Assembly: GCA_034231615.1 (NCBI GenBank)
Contig: CM067304.1
Span: 16,419,944 to 16,483,943 of the forward strand
Source of the DNA: Meghimatium bilineatum
Taxonomy: Eukaryota; Mollusca; Gastropoda; Stylommatophora; Philomycidae
Reading direction: 5' to 3'
DNA length: 64,000 nucleotides
In this document: piece by piece, positions 1 to 10,429 of the stretch
Layout of the letters: each line of letters starts with the position of its first letter
Numbering within the stretch: the stretch's first letter is position 1
Translations under genes and position numbers: made by a program
The notes under the pieces: generated by a model
Told to the model about the DNA's origin: nothing
Database searches by the model: none
The model's input: the letters and a program-made list of their open reading frames with translations, nothing else

Positions 1-1
1 G

Positions 2-122
2 GAGCAGAAAACTTGCAATGGGCTAATGGTGTTTATATTTCTGGATTTCCTATATTGGATTAAAGAAGTTGGTACGCCAACAAGTTTATCTGCCATGCAA
101 TTTACCTTTCATTGTGAACAAG
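2..122 (+). CDS. possible 3' part of an exon cut by the window edge
   Basis: The first 122 bases stay open in one plus-strand frame and end at CAAG|GTAAGTG, a near-perfect metazoan 5' splice donor (GT at 123-124). In that frame the end reads as residues around FHCEQ, followed soon after the donor by a stop. I do not recognise the protein. The opposite strand is also open across most of the segment, so coding is not proven. It could equally be a mobile-element fragment. Confidence 0.25.
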
Positions 123-544
123 GTAAGTGTTTCATTTAATACAACACTGTTTACACTTTTAACTAACCAACTGTGGTTTTCCTTGTAAACCCAATGAAAT
201 TGGTGGATGCCTAGTTTCAGCGTGTGACGTCACGGCATCCTCCATTTTGAATGCTTGTGCACGGGAATCCGTGACGTCGACTAGTAAAAACTGTAAACAG
301 TGTGCTATTTATAGCTACTCAAACATCATTTTTAAATCACACTTTATAATCCTATAAATACATCCATTTGACAACCTCAACAAGTCTGTTCTTGAAAACA
401 CGCGGGATGTTACCCAGTGACTATGATATTAACACAAACTTTGAAAAGACAGTAGCCCACACAACACTGGAAAACAAGACAGCGCCATATATTAGCGTAA
501 CCTTAAAACATCCTAATTACATGGCTCTCTATGAACAGACAGTA
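123..544. other. unique non-coding stretch with a CRE-like site
   Basis: AT-rich sequence with no gene I can support. It holds a perfect TGACGTCA at 225-232 and a second GTGACGTCG about 45 bases later. The short open frame beginning near 368 runs straight into the 31-bp tandem array and looks accidental. Confidence 0.5.
225..232. promoter_or_regulatory. perfect CRE palindrome TGACGTCA
   Basis: Exact match to the CREB/ATF octamer, within GTGTGACGTCACGG. No adjacent gene is identified, so a regulatory role is only inferred. Confidence 0.3.
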
Positions 545-1815
545 GGTATTGGGACATTAGATATCTGGGACAGTGGACATCGGGACATTAGGTATATGGG
601 ACAGTGGATATATGGACATTAGGTATCTGGGACAGTGGATATCGGGGCATTAGATATCTGGGACAGTGGATATCAGAGCATTATATATCTGGGGCACATT
701 ATCGAGGCATTAGATATTTGCGACAGTGTAGATCATGGCATCAGATATCTGGGACAGTGGATATCGGGGCAATATATATCTGGGACTGTGGATATCGGGG
801 CATTATATATCTGGGACAGTGGATATTGGGGCATTAGATATCTGGGATAGTGGATATCGGGGCATTAGATATCTGGTACAGTGGATATCACGGCATTATA
901 TATCTGGGACAGTGGACATCGGGACATTAGATATCTGGGACAGTGGATATCGGGGCATTAGATATCTGGGACAGTGAATATCGGGGCATTAGATATCTGT
1001 ACAGGGGATATCGGGGCATTAGATATATGGGACAGTGGGTATCGGGGCATTAGATATCTGGGACATTGGATATCGGGGCATTAGATATCCGGGACAGTGG
1101 ATATCGGGGCATTAGATATCTGGGACTGAATATCGGGTCATTAGATATCTGGAACAGTGAATATCGGGGCATTCGATATATGGGCATTAGATATCTGGAA
1201 CAGTGAATATCGGGACATTAGGTATCTGGAACAGTGGATATCGGGACATTTGTTATCTGGGACAGTGGATATCGGGGCATTAGGTATCTTGAACAATGGA
1301 TATCGGAGCATTATATATCTGGGGCACAGTGGATATCGAGGCATTAGATATTTGGGACAGTGTATATTGTAGCATCAGATATCTGGGACAGTGGATATCG
1401 GGAAATTAGATATCTGGGACTGTGGATATGGGGTATTAGATATCTGGGACAGTGGATATCGGGCCATTAGATATCTGGGACAGTGGATATCGGGGCATTA
1501 TATATATGGGATAGTAGATATCGAGGCATTATCTATTTGGGACAGTATATACTAGGAACAGTTGATAGCTGGGTCAGAAGATGTTGGGACAGTCGATATC
1601 GGAGACTATTTATTGGTAATAGTGAAAAGCGGGAACAGTGGATAATGGAGTAGCTCATATCTGTGGTAGTAGATGTCGGGGACAGTGGTTATCATGTACA
1701 GTAGATTTAGGGACAGTATATATCAGGAATAGTGGATATTGTGGACTTCAGATATCAGGAACAGTGGATTATCGGAGATAATGGATATTATGAACAGTGG
1801 ATATTGGAGACTGGA
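545..1815 (+). repeat. 31-bp minisatellite
   Basis: Tandem repeat with a 31-base period (for example GGGAC at 906 and 937), each unit containing ACAGTGGATATCGGGGCATT followed by AGATATCTG. It is regular to about 1545 and decays up to about 1815. Because 31 is not a multiple of three, the repeat reads open in several overlapping frames as W-D-S-G-Y-R-G-I type peptides. These are artefacts, not genes. Many units carry the EcoRV-type palindrome GATATC once or twice. Confidence 0.95.
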
Positions 1816-1929
1816 TATGGATTTTTTTTAAAGTTGTTTTACAACGCGTTTGATATTGACAATGCAGACAAATTATTCATCTATTATTAGAATTGTGGTA
1901 ATGCAACAATACTTGTATTTGAGATGAAA
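1816..1929. other. short AT-rich spacer
   Basis: Linker between two tandem arrays; I see nothing else in it. Confidence 0.4.
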
Positions 1930-2095
1930 TGGACACACGTACTACATATAGATGCAAGCACTCACACACAAGTACACTACACGTACTACATACAGATGCA
2001 AGCACTCACACACAAGTACACTTACTACATATAGATGCAAGCACTCACACACAAGTACACTTACTACATGTAGATGCAAGCACTCACACACATGA
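1930..2095 (+). repeat. 39-bp tandem repeat, about four copies
   Basis: Units containing TACTACATATAGATGCAAGC then ACTCACACACAAGTAC recur with a 39-base period (TACTACA at 1984, 2023 and 2062). The first interval is longer (1940 to 1984) because of a small duplication. Confidence 0.9.
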
Positions 2096-2159
2096 GGGAC
2101 TGAACCAAAACACGATGTGTTGATTATATTTCATATATTTGGTTAAATATGGTAAGACC

Positions 2160-2167
2160 TGACGTCA
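2160..2167. promoter_or_regulatory. perfect CRE palindrome TGACGTCA
   Basis: Exact octamer, with a near match (TAACGTCA) about 27 bases downstream. No gene start is identified beside it. Confidence 0.25.
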
Positions 2168-2360
2168 TCTGTCACAATGGAAGTAACGTCATTCAATTGA
2201 TAAACTCTTCACTTGTAGTTGGCTCAGAATCCATCTGTTAACACAATCACATCATTACAATAAGTGTACATGGATTCAATACAGGTCAACAACTCTTCAA
2301 CAACGGAAGAGGACAACAAAACGTCATGTTTGACATGGAAGGGTGGGGGTTGGGAGAGAA

Positions 2361-2388
2361 TAGAGAGAGAGAGAGAGAGAGAGAGAAA
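2361..2388 (+). repeat. (AG)n microsatellite
   Basis: Uninterrupted GA/AG dinucleotide run inside a purine-rich segment. Confidence 0.95.
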
Positions 2389-2389
2389 G

Positions 2390-2974
2390 ATATATATTAT
2401 CATTCATAAAATTAAAGAAGATAACAACATTTACTTTCAAGAGGATGACAAAAAGTTCATGATTGCCATGGAGAAATATAACAAAACATCAAATTTAATG
2501 TAATAGAAGCTGACGAAACGCAACTTTTCTTCGTCTTCTTCTACGTTCCCGTAGATAGCAGGATGTAGTCCGGAAACGTATGCGTTGTGTCACTTTGTAC
2601 ATCGTGACATTGATGTCTGTGCCTCTCAGCTGACACATCCGACTTCAGTATTGAATTTGGGTCTCTTTCACAATCTATAGGATGAGACTGCTAACTTCGC
2701 CAACAGAAAGTGAATTGTTTGGTCTTCTCTTACATCAAACATGACTGATAACAGTGGAACTATTATTTGCCACCTTCAGCTCGGACTCCTTGTTCTGTAA
2801 CATTCTTAGATATGTTAAATTTATGGTTGTCATTATCATCATCAACCCATAAACATTCAGGATCGTGCGTTCGCCATTTTGGAAACAACACAAAAATCCT
2901 TCCATGCCTCTCTGTTCTCGGTTCCTTATTCAAGTCTATAGAATCTTTATTCTGTAATTTCATCAATTCAGACT
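2390..2974. other. unassigned sequence beside a LINE end
   Basis: No recognisable gene. Part of it (about 2763-2974, minus strand) continues open from the LINE fragment that follows and may be its 3' region. The rest shows no repeat or motif I can name. Confidence 0.35.
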
Positions 2975-3790
2975 TTCTCTTTATCTCCCATTTCTTCTTC
3001 CATCCTCAATTTTTTACTGTAGGAAAGTTTTGGAAAGGGAATTATGCCTCATCACGTGATCAAATCTCACAAGTTTACGCAGTTTCACCACCTCCATGAG
3101 ATGTTCTTGTTGACCTGCAAGAGCAGGCCTATTTATTTTGTTTCTCGCCTATATGTTGGTTGATGCGCAATATTCGCCTGTAACATTTGTTTTCAAAAGC
3201 CTGTATTCTCATCTCCATTACCGATATACTTGTCCACCTCTGACATTTGTACAAATTATAATGTATTATTAGATATTTATATAAGGTTTATCTTCACTGC
3301 TGTACTTATTCTGCTCTTCCCTCGGGCTCATAGACAGGACGGAAGCGTTTGAGGCGTTCAAACCCTCCCCAAACCCAAGAAAACCGGAACATGACCATTA
3401 GTATTAGCAAGTTGGCCAGAGGCGTCCAAAAGCGAACCCATCACTCCAACCAGCCATAGATTTTTAACCACCGATTTTTAACAAAAGGTCATAGAATTTG
3501 TCATCCAGAAAAGATTTGATACATGAAAAAGCAGGAATGACCCTTTTTATGTTAATTTCTCTCTTCCCTCCCTAATCCCCGATGAGAAGTATCTACAACC
3601 CAGTCTTCCATATGTCATTTAATCTAAACAATATATCTGTGGCTATTTCAAGCTCTTTATTTCTTTGTTAGTGTTTCCATCGCCGCTCATATAAGATTCT
3701 AAGTGTTCAATCTGGGCAATACATCTGTGGCAATTTCAAGTCTAGTCTGTATTTCTTTATCAACTTCTAGGCAATGTCCACTCACACGGA
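2975..3790 (-). pseudogene. decayed LINE reverse transcriptase, C-terminal part
   Basis: Minus-strand reading gives the typical end of a non-LTR retrotransposon polymerase. At about 3790-3600 the frame reads KEIQTRLEIATDVL-like, the thumb region. A second, partly duplicated stretch reads NKEIKSLEIATD. At about 3270-3170 it reads IQAFENKCYRRIL, and at about 3140-3010 LRKLVRFDHVMRHNSLSKTF, matching the usual RRKLxWFGHVxRHDSLxKT block. Stops and frame changes are frequent, so it is dead. The roughly 230 bases between the thumb and YRRIL parts exceed the usual spacing, suggesting an insertion at about 3330-3590. Confidence 0.7.
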
Positions 3791-4118
3791 TGTTAACGGG
3801 AGTTGTGTTGTCACCTCTCTTTGCCATTATATTGATTTTTCTCAACGTTTAAAAAAACAACCATTATTATTTTTACTCTTTGATTAATTTCATATTAATT
3901 ATGTGACTTCGTAATTCAAATGGCAGTCACATAATTGTTCAGTGTACTCCAGCAGCTATTCATCAATTACTTCGGTCCTTAGCTTGTTAAACACATTTCT
4001 CAGTTTCTCGTGTACATGTCCAGATTTCAATAAATATTAAATTTAGTTTCATATTACCTCTATCGCAGTTTACACATATTATTTCATATTACACATACCA
4101 ATGTGACCGTCGATGTGA
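3791..4118. other. AT-rich spacer, nothing recognised
   Basis: Low-complexity AT-rich DNA between the LINE remnant and the dispersed motif at 4119; no open frame or repeat I can support. Confidence 0.4.
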
Positions 4119-4192
4119 TTACTGATTAAGTTATCTTGATAAAAGCCTTTTGATCGAAACATCGATATTTGTGTGTCATTATGTGTGTCTCT
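4119..4192 (+). repeat. dispersed repeat copy 1 (TTGATAAA...CGAAAC motif)
   Basis: Contains CTTGATAAAAGCC, then GATCGAAACATCGAT, then TTGTGTGTCATTATGTGTGT. The same order of motifs occurs at 59893-59985 (minus) and 60165-60262 (plus), so this is a dispersed family. Similar motifs are common in the terminal regions of metazoan retroelements such as Penelope-like elements, but I cannot assign it to a class. The 18-bp array starts exactly where this copy ends. Confidence 0.55.
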
Positions 4193-4193
4193 C

Positions 4194-6907
4194 TGTGTAT
4201 TAGTTAAAAGTTGTGTATTAGTTAGAAGTTGTGTAGTAGTTACAAGTTGCGTATTAGTTACAAGTTGTGTATTAGTTAGAAGTTTTATATTAGTTACAAG
4301 TTGTGTATTAGTTAGAAGTTGTGTATTAGTTACAAGTTGTGTATTAGTTACGAGTTGTGTATTAGTTACGAGTTGTGTATTAGTTACAAGTTGTGTATTA
4401 GTTACAAGTTGTGTATTAGTTACAAGCTGTGTATTAGTTACAAGTTGTTTAAAGTTATAAGTTATGAATTAGTTAAAAGTTGTGTATTATTTAGAAGTTG
4501 TGTATTATTTAGAAGTTCTGTATTAATTACATGTTGTGTATTAGTTAGAAGTTGTGTATTAGTTTCAAGCTGTGTATTAGTTACAAGTTGTGTATTAGTT
4601 AGAAGTTGTTTATTAGTTACAAGTTGTGTATTAGTTACAAGTTGTGTATTAGTTACAAGTTGTGTATTAGTTACGAGTTGTGTATTAGTTACGAGTTGTG
4701 TATTAGTTACAAGTTGTGTATTAGTTACAAGTTGTGTATTAGTTACAAGCTTTGAATTAGTTACAAGTTGTTTAAAGTTATAAGTTATGAATTAGTTACA
4801 AGTTGTGTATTAGTTAGAAGTTGTGTATTATAAGGTGTGTATTAGTTACAAGTTGTGTATTATTTAGAAGTTGTATATTAGTTACAAGTTGTGAATTAGT
4901 TACAAGTTGTGTATTAGTTACGAGTTGTGTATTAGTTATACGTTGTGTATTAGTTACAAGTTGTGTATTAGTTTCAAGCTGTGTATTAGTTACAAGTTGT
5001 GTATTAGTTACAAGTTCTGTATTAGTTAGAAAATGTGTATTAGTTGCAAGTCGTGTATTAGTTACGAGTTGTGTATTAGTTACGAGTTGTATATTAGTTA
5101 CAAGTTGTGTATTAGTTACAAGTTGTGTATTAGTTACAAGCTGTGTATTAGTTACAAGTTGTGTATTATTTAGAAGTTGTGTATTAATTACAAGTTGTGT
5201 ATTAGTTAGGAGTTGTGTATTAGTTACAAGTTGTGTATTAGTTACAAGTTGTGTATTAGTTACAAGTTGTGTATTAGTTACAAGCTGTGTATTAGTTACA
5301 AGTTGTGTATTAGTTACAAGTTCTGTATTAGTTAGAAAATGTGTATTAGTTGCAAGTCGTGTATTAGTTACGAGTTGTGTATTAGTTACGAGTTGTATAT
5401 TAGTTACAAGTTGTGTATTAGTTTCAAGCTGTGTATTAGTTACAAGTTGTGTATTAGTTACAAGTTCTGTATTAGTTAGAAAATGTGTATTAGTTGCAAG
5501 TCGTGTATTAGTTACGAGTTGTGTATTAGTTACGAGTTGTATATTAGTTACAAGTTGTGTATTAGTTACAAGTTGTGTATTAGTTACAAGCTGTGTATTA
5601 GTTACAAGTTGTGTATTATTTAGAAGTTGTGTATTAATTACAAGTTGTGTATTAGTTAGGAGTTGTGTATTAGTTAGGAGTTGTGTATTAGTTACAAGTT
5701 GTGTATTAGTTACAAGTTGTGTGTTAGTTATACGTTGTGTATTAGTTACAAGCTTTGAATTAGTTACAAGTTGTTTAAAGTTATAAGTTATGAATTAGTT
5801 ACAAGTTGTGTATTAGTTAGAAGTTGTGTATTAGTTACAAGTTGTGTATTATTTAGAAGTTGTATTTTAGTTACAAGTTGTGAATTAGTTACAAGTTGTG
5901 TATTAGTTACGAGTTGTGTATTAGTTATACGTTGTGTATTAGTTACAAGTTGTGTATTAGTTTCAAGCTGTGTATTAGTTACAAGTTGTGTATTAGTTAC
6001 AAGTTCTGTATTAGTTAGAAAATGTGTATTAGTTGCAAGTCGTGTATTAGTTACGAGTTGTGTATTAGTTACGAGTTGTATATTAGTTACAAGTTGTGTA
6101 TTAGTTACAAGTTGTGTATTAGTTACAAGCTGTGTATTAGTTACAAGTTGTGTATTATTTAGAAGTTGTGTATTAATTACAAGTTGTGTATTAGTTAGGA
6201 GTTGTGTATTAGTTACAAGTTGTGTATTAGTTACAAGTTGTGTATTAGTTACAAGTTGTGTATTAGTTACAAGCTGTGTATTAGTTACAGGTTGTGTATT
6301 AGTTACAAGTTCTGTATTAGTTAGAAAATGTGTATTAGTTGCAAGTCGTGTATTAGTTACGAGTTGTGTATTAGTTACGAGTTGTATATTAGTTACAAGT
6401 TGTGTATTAGTTTCAAGCTGTGTATTAGTTACAAGTTGTGTATTAGTTACAAGTTCTGTATTAGTTAGAAAATGTGTATTAGTTGCAAGTCGTGTATTAG
6501 TTACGAGTTGTGTATTAGTTACGAGTTGTATATTAGTTACAAGTTGTGTATTAGTTACAAGTTGTGTATTAGTTACAAGCTGTGTATTAGTTACAAGTTG
6601 TGTATTATTTAGAAGTTGTGTATTAATTACATGTTGTGTATTAGTTAGGAGTTGTGTATTAGTTAGGAGTTGTGTATTAGTTACAAGTTGTGTATTAGTT
6701 ACAAGTTGTGTGTTAGTTACAAGTTGTGTATTAGTTACAAGTTGTATATTAGTTACAAGTTGTGTATTAGTTACAAGTTGTGTATTAGTTAGAAGTTGTG
6801 TATTAGTTAGAAGGTGTGTATTAGTTACAAGATGTTTAAAGTTAGAAGTTATGAATTAGTTACAAGTTGTGTATTATTTAGAAATTATGTATTAGAAGAT
6901 GTGTATT
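4194..6907 (+). repeat. 18-bp minisatellite with ~0.99-kb higher-order repeat
   Basis: About 150 copies of an 18-base unit, GTGTATTAGTTACAAGTT and variants (TACGAG, TAGAAG, TTTCAAGC, GAAAAT). Because 18 is divisible by three, plus-strand frames stay open for 321 and 362 codons as a six-residue C-V-L-V-T-S repeat. These are not genes. A break motif TTTAAAGTTATAAGTTATG recurs at about 4448, 4770 and 5774, and a diverged TTTAAAGTTAGAAGTTATG ends the array near 6835. The block after it (TATTTAGAAG at 4861 and again at 5850) repeats with an offset of about 989 bases, showing recent duplication of blocks of about 55 units. Confidence 0.95.
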
Positions 6908-7054
6908 TTTATGAAACTGATTTTTAGCTTGTTGAAAAGATGGTTAACAGAGACCACCATCAAATGTTTATACTGATTAGGAGTTAGACTTAAGTTTGTT
7001 ACAACAGTAGGAATGAGTGAAATTTAAGACTAGGTGTGTGAGAATATAACTACC
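6908..7054. other. spacer between arrays
   Basis: AT-rich linker with no recognised feature. Confidence 0.4.
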
Positions 7055-7449
7055 AAGATGAGGGATGGTACCTGTAAGTGAGGTCAAGATGAGAGATGGT
7101 ACCTGTACTGAGGTCAAGATGAGGGATGGTACCTGTACTGAGGTCAAGATGAGGGATGGTACCTGTACTGAGGTCAAGATGAGGGATGGTACCTGTACTG
7201 AGGTCAAGATGAGGGATGGTACCTGTACTGAGGTCAAGATGAGGGATGGTATCTGTACTGAGGTCAAGATGAGGGATGGTATCTGTACTGAGGTCAAGAT
7301 GAGGGATGGTACCTGTACTGAGGTCAAGATGAGGGATGGTACCTGTACTGAGGTCAAGATGAGGGATGGTACCTGTACTGAGGTCAAGATGAGGGATGGT
7401 ATCTGTACTGAGGTTAAGATGAGGGATGGTACCTGTAAGTGAGGTCAAG
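7055..7449 (+). repeat. 30-bp minisatellite, 13 copies
   Basis: Thirteen near-identical units starting AAGATGAGGGATGGTACCTG (starts at 7055, 7086, then every 30 bases to 7416). The outermost two units read CCTGTAAGTGAGG while the inner units read CCTGTACTGAGG. The unit lacks stops in one plus frame (ten-residue M-R-D-G-T-C-T-E-V-K repeat) and in two minus frames, producing open frames of 125, 136 and 165 codons. I treat these as by-products of the period being a multiple of three. Confidence 0.95.
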
Positions 7450-7864
7450 TACACAGCACTGCGAGTACCGCTAGGTAGACCATGCGAGACATTTACTGAG
7501 TGACGTAGCCAAGCCACTGCATGTTTTACGCCAAGAGGAGAGGTCAATAGAGACGTTGCTAATTACTCAGATGGTGCGTGCACACACTTCTTTGAGTGGA
7601 GAACCATTGTTGCTTTTTAGCCCTTCTGGATTCACATATGTTCTCATAAAGATATATGCTGAGAAACCCGTCATTGTTATAATTGGACCCTGTAACTGGC
7701 CATTGGGGAGAGGTAACGGGCATAAATTATACAAGAATATAGACGGATCCTTCACAATGGTCCCGGTGACCAGTATACATGAAGAGGAACTCATCAAACT
7801 ATAATATTCACAATGGCGTCTACGACCAGGATTCCCTAGAGTTGCGCGTATAACATCCACATGC
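7450..7864. other. unassigned sequence
   Basis: Non-repetitive stretch. A plus-strand frame of 82 codons (7556-7804) overlaps a minus-strand frame of 99 codons. Neither resembles a family I know and neither has splice or promoter signals that would decide it. Confidence 0.35.
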
Positions 7865-8390
7865 ACAGGTTAAATCTCACTTACCGTTCAGTATAATAGT
7901 ACCACTGACATCGTTATACCTAGATACCCACTTCACTGATACAGGTTAAATGACACGTACCATTTAGTTTAAAAGACACGTACCATTTAGTTTAAAAGTA
8001 CCACTGACAACGTTATTCAGATGCCTACTACCACTGACATCTATTTACCCAATTACCTGCTGTCATAATACAGATTAAAGGACACCATTTAATCTAATAG
8101 TACGACTGACATCATTTGACTTCGATAACTACACCACTGGTGTAGAATAACAAATACTTACGTTTAGTCTAATAGTACGACTGACATCATTTGACTTCGA
8201 TAACTACAACACTGGTGTAGAATAACAAATACTTACGTTTAGTCTAATAGTACGACTGACATCATTTGACCTCGATAACTACAACACTGGTGTAGAATAA
8301 CAAATACTTACGTTTAGTCTAATAGTACCACTGACATCAGTTTACCCAGATACTTACTTCACTGGTTAAGGTTGAAAGATATTTCCCTTT
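7865..8390 (-). repeat. 75-bp tandem array, decayed at both ends, overlapping the 3' end of the cystine-knot gene
   Basis: Three clear copies share an exact 75-base period (AGTACGACTGACATC near 8101, 8176 and 8251, then AGTACCACTGACATC near 8326). Older diverged units precede them from about 7865. The last unit contains CAGATACTTACTTCACTGG, which covers the TGA stop and final codons of the minus-strand exon at 8359-8505. An older unit near 7925 contains the matching CTAGATACCCACTTCACTG. The array therefore includes copies of the gene's coding end. Confidence 0.85.
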
Positions 8391-8505
8391 TTCGAGAGTT
8401 CTCACATCTAGGATCAAATCTACCTGGATAGTCTACACATTCCAAACCCTTACAGCACGGCTTACCATGGCTAAGATAACCACAACTTTCTCCAGCGATA
8501 TGGCA
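8359..8505 (-). CDS. terminal exon of a secreted six-cysteine (cystine-knot type) peptide
   Basis: On the minus strand an excellent acceptor (pyrimidine-rich TTTTCTTGTATTTCCTGTTT ending in CAG, immediately before 8505) opens a 48-codon frame that ends in TGA at 8361-8359. Cysteines are at exon residues 1, 8, 17, 18, 23 and 34, giving C-X6-C-X8-CC-X4-C-X10-C. This is the framework of inhibitor cystine knot (knottin) peptides, which include conotoxin-like and spider-type toxins as well as antimicrobial and enzyme-inhibitor peptides. A Gly precedes the second Cys and a Lys-Pro precedes the CC pair. A 14-residue cysteine-free tail follows the last Cys and contains an R-K-R basic cluster that could be a cleavage site. 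The first codon is in phase 0, matching the signal-peptide exon at 15360-15419. Function (toxin, defence or hormone-like) cannot be told from sequence. Fold prediction rests on spacing only. Confidence 0.72.
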   Translation of the reverse strand, partial: CHIAGESCGYLSHGKPCCKGLECVDYPGRFDPRCENSRKREISFNLNQ

Positions 8506-8949
8506 CTGTCGATGTGAAACAGGAAATACAAGAAAATTATTAAGGTTTAAGAATATCTTTAAATACTTAATCTATTTTATGACAATACAAATAGACACGC
8601 AGGTTCACATAATCTTCCTGCAAATTGTCATATGCATGCAGGATGATAAATATTGTAATCTGACTGTTAGACACACTTTTTACTTCATTATTCATTAGAT
8701 ACGGGTCATGAAACTATAAATACGTCAAGTAGGCACTACTGTAATATAATGAGTGATCACTACGAAGTACTAGAAGTACTTACATAGTCATAAACTTAAG
8801 GAAAGTACTTAACAACCTGTCAAGAAACATCGTAACTAACGCAGTTGCCAAATAGTCATTAGTAATTACAAGCTTTCTAAAAACTGAACACACTCCTACA
8901 AAACTCTGAGACAAGAGCAAACACCAGATCTCATCATCGACTACTCAAC
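8506..8949 (-). other. intron sequence, 3' portion
   Basis: Lies between the acceptor of the last exon and a 15-bp array; AT-rich, with no additional exon I can support. It forms part of the predicted 6.9-kb intron (8506-15359). Confidence 0.5.
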
Positions 8950-9687
8950 TATGAACACTGGACACTTTTAGACTGAACACTTTTAGACTGAACACTTTTA
9001 GACTGAGCACTGTTAGACTGAACACTGTTAGACTGAACACTGTTAGACTGAACACTGTTAGACTGAACACTGTTAGACTGAACACTGTTAGACTAAACAT
9101 TATTATACTGAACACTATTAGACTAAACACTAATAGACTAAGCACTATTAGTCTAAACACTATTAGACTAAACACTATTAGACTAAACACTATTAGACTA
9201 AACACTATTAGACTAAACACTATTAGACTAAACAATATTAGACTGAACACTTTTAGACAGAACACTATTAGACTGAACACTTTTAGACTAAACACTATTA
9301 GACTAAACACTAATAGACTAAACACTATTAGACTAAACACTTTTAGACTAAACACTATTAGACTAAACAATATTAGACTGAACACTTTTAGACAGAACAC
9401 TATTAGACTGAACACTTTTAGACTGGATACTTTTAAACTGAACACTATTAGACTGGATACTTTTAAACTGAACACTATTAGACTGAACACTTTAAAACTG
9501 AACACTATTAGACTGAACACTTTTAGACTGAACACTACCAGAATTAACACTAATTGACTGAACACTATTAAACTAAACACTATTAGACTGAATAATATTA
9601 GACTAAACACTTTGAGACTGAACACTACCAGAATTAACACTAATTGACTAAACACTATTAAACTAAACACTATAAGACTGAACACTA
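8950..9687 (-). repeat. 15-bp minisatellite
   Basis: About 49 copies of a 15-base unit, AGACTGAACACTNTT and AGACTAAACACTATT variants. Larger copies are visible: CAGAACAC at 9258 and 9393 (135 bases apart, nine units), and CACTACCAGAATTAACAC at about 9534 and 9624 (90 bases, six units). Fifteen is divisible by three, so a minus frame stays open for 246 codons as a V-F-S-L-I repeat; this is not a gene. Confidence 0.95.
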
Positions 9688-9912
9688 TAGTGTATGTGGT
9701 AATTTTTGTTTAAAGAGAATGGTTTCACCATGGTGTGATGGGCTTACAGGATTGACACACCATACGAATTTCTAATTTTTAACGTTCAACCAGTGTGTCC
9801 TGTAATAACATGATGTCGAAGTCATTCAGGTACTTTACAGAACTAGATCGCGCTAGTTAGCGTTATTGGCGTTCCAGTATTAATTGTTACAGTTATTTTT
9901 TTGTGAATTGTA
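9688..9912. other. spacer before the SINE
   Basis: No feature recognised. It ends with one copy (9900-9912) of the SINE's target-site duplication. Confidence 0.4.
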
Positions 9913-10182
9913 AAGTAAAGTAACCCATAGCATTTATTAATGCCGTAGGGGTGTGAGATGTTAGCGATCTCACATTTCAGAGGCCCTGTAAATGAGGGCG
10001 GTAGCCATCTCCTCTCCCTCGCAGTCTTTACTTCCCGGATTAATCCGGTACCCATTTAAGGCTGGGTCGACCCGGGAGCCGTTGCGATCTGAAAAACATT
10101 TCCGCCTCAACTGGGGAATGAACTCAGGACCACTCATATGAGAAGCCAGTGCGCTAACCACTGCGCTAACACGGCTCAAGAA
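9913..10182 (-). mobile_element. tRNA-derived SINE with target-site duplication
   Basis: On the minus strand the element begins with a tRNA-like head, AGCCGTGTTAGCGCAGTGGT, whose TAGCGCAGTGG is a perfect RNA polymerase III A box. A B-box-like GAGTTCATTCC follows about 40 bases later. The loop region reads TTCTCATATG, so descent from a Met-type tRNA is possible. The body runs to a short T-rich tail, ACTTTACTTT. It is flanked by TTTGTGAATTGTA (9900-9912) and TTTGCGAATTGTA (10183-10195), a 13-base duplication with one mismatch, as expected of LINE-mediated insertion. Confidence 0.8.
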
Positions 10183-10257
10183 TTTGCGAATTGTACCGGT
10201 TTTTCAATGTGAATTTCTTCCTTCTCCTCCTCCTTCTCTTCGATGACATTTTTTTCA

Positions 10258-10380
10258 GATTTGATGGTGTTCCGAGTCTATTGAAACAGACGTCGACATC
10301 AGGGCATAACTCTGGCCCTTGCAGTAGGTTTCTTTGTTGTTTCCGTCACCCACGCTGTGCCCGTCCACGAACTGTGAGGG
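10258..10380 (+). repeat. dispersed repeat, copy A
   Basis: About 120 bases, including GTCGACATCAGGGCATAACT and CTGGCCCTTGC, match the minus strand at about 60660-60785. In both copies the homologous frame reads STSGHNSGPCxRFLCC. I do not recognise the parent element. Confidence 0.6.
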
Positions 10381-10429
10381 CTGAAGCTCTAGTGTTGTTT
10401 TTATGTATAACAAATATTTCCGAATTTGA

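Noticed and set aside
2767-3099. Plus frame of 110 codons
   Set aside because: Lies opposite the LINE remnant and matches nothing in its own reading.
4173-6859. Plus-strand open frames of 95, 154, 321 and 362 codons
   Set aside because: They are the translation of an 18-bp tandem repeat (C-V-L-V-T-S); a period divisible by three keeps the frame open without selection.
7556-7866. Overlapping plus (82 codon) and minus (99 codon) frames
   Set aside because: Neither resembles a known family nor has splice or start signals that favour it; left unassigned.
8945-9685. Minus-strand open frame of 246 codons
   Set aside because: Direct translation of a 15-bp repeat (V-F-S-L-I); no signal of a gene around it.
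9913-10182. A functional tRNA gene
   Set aside because: The tRNA-like head continues into a SINE body, the B box is degraded and target-site duplications flank the whole element.
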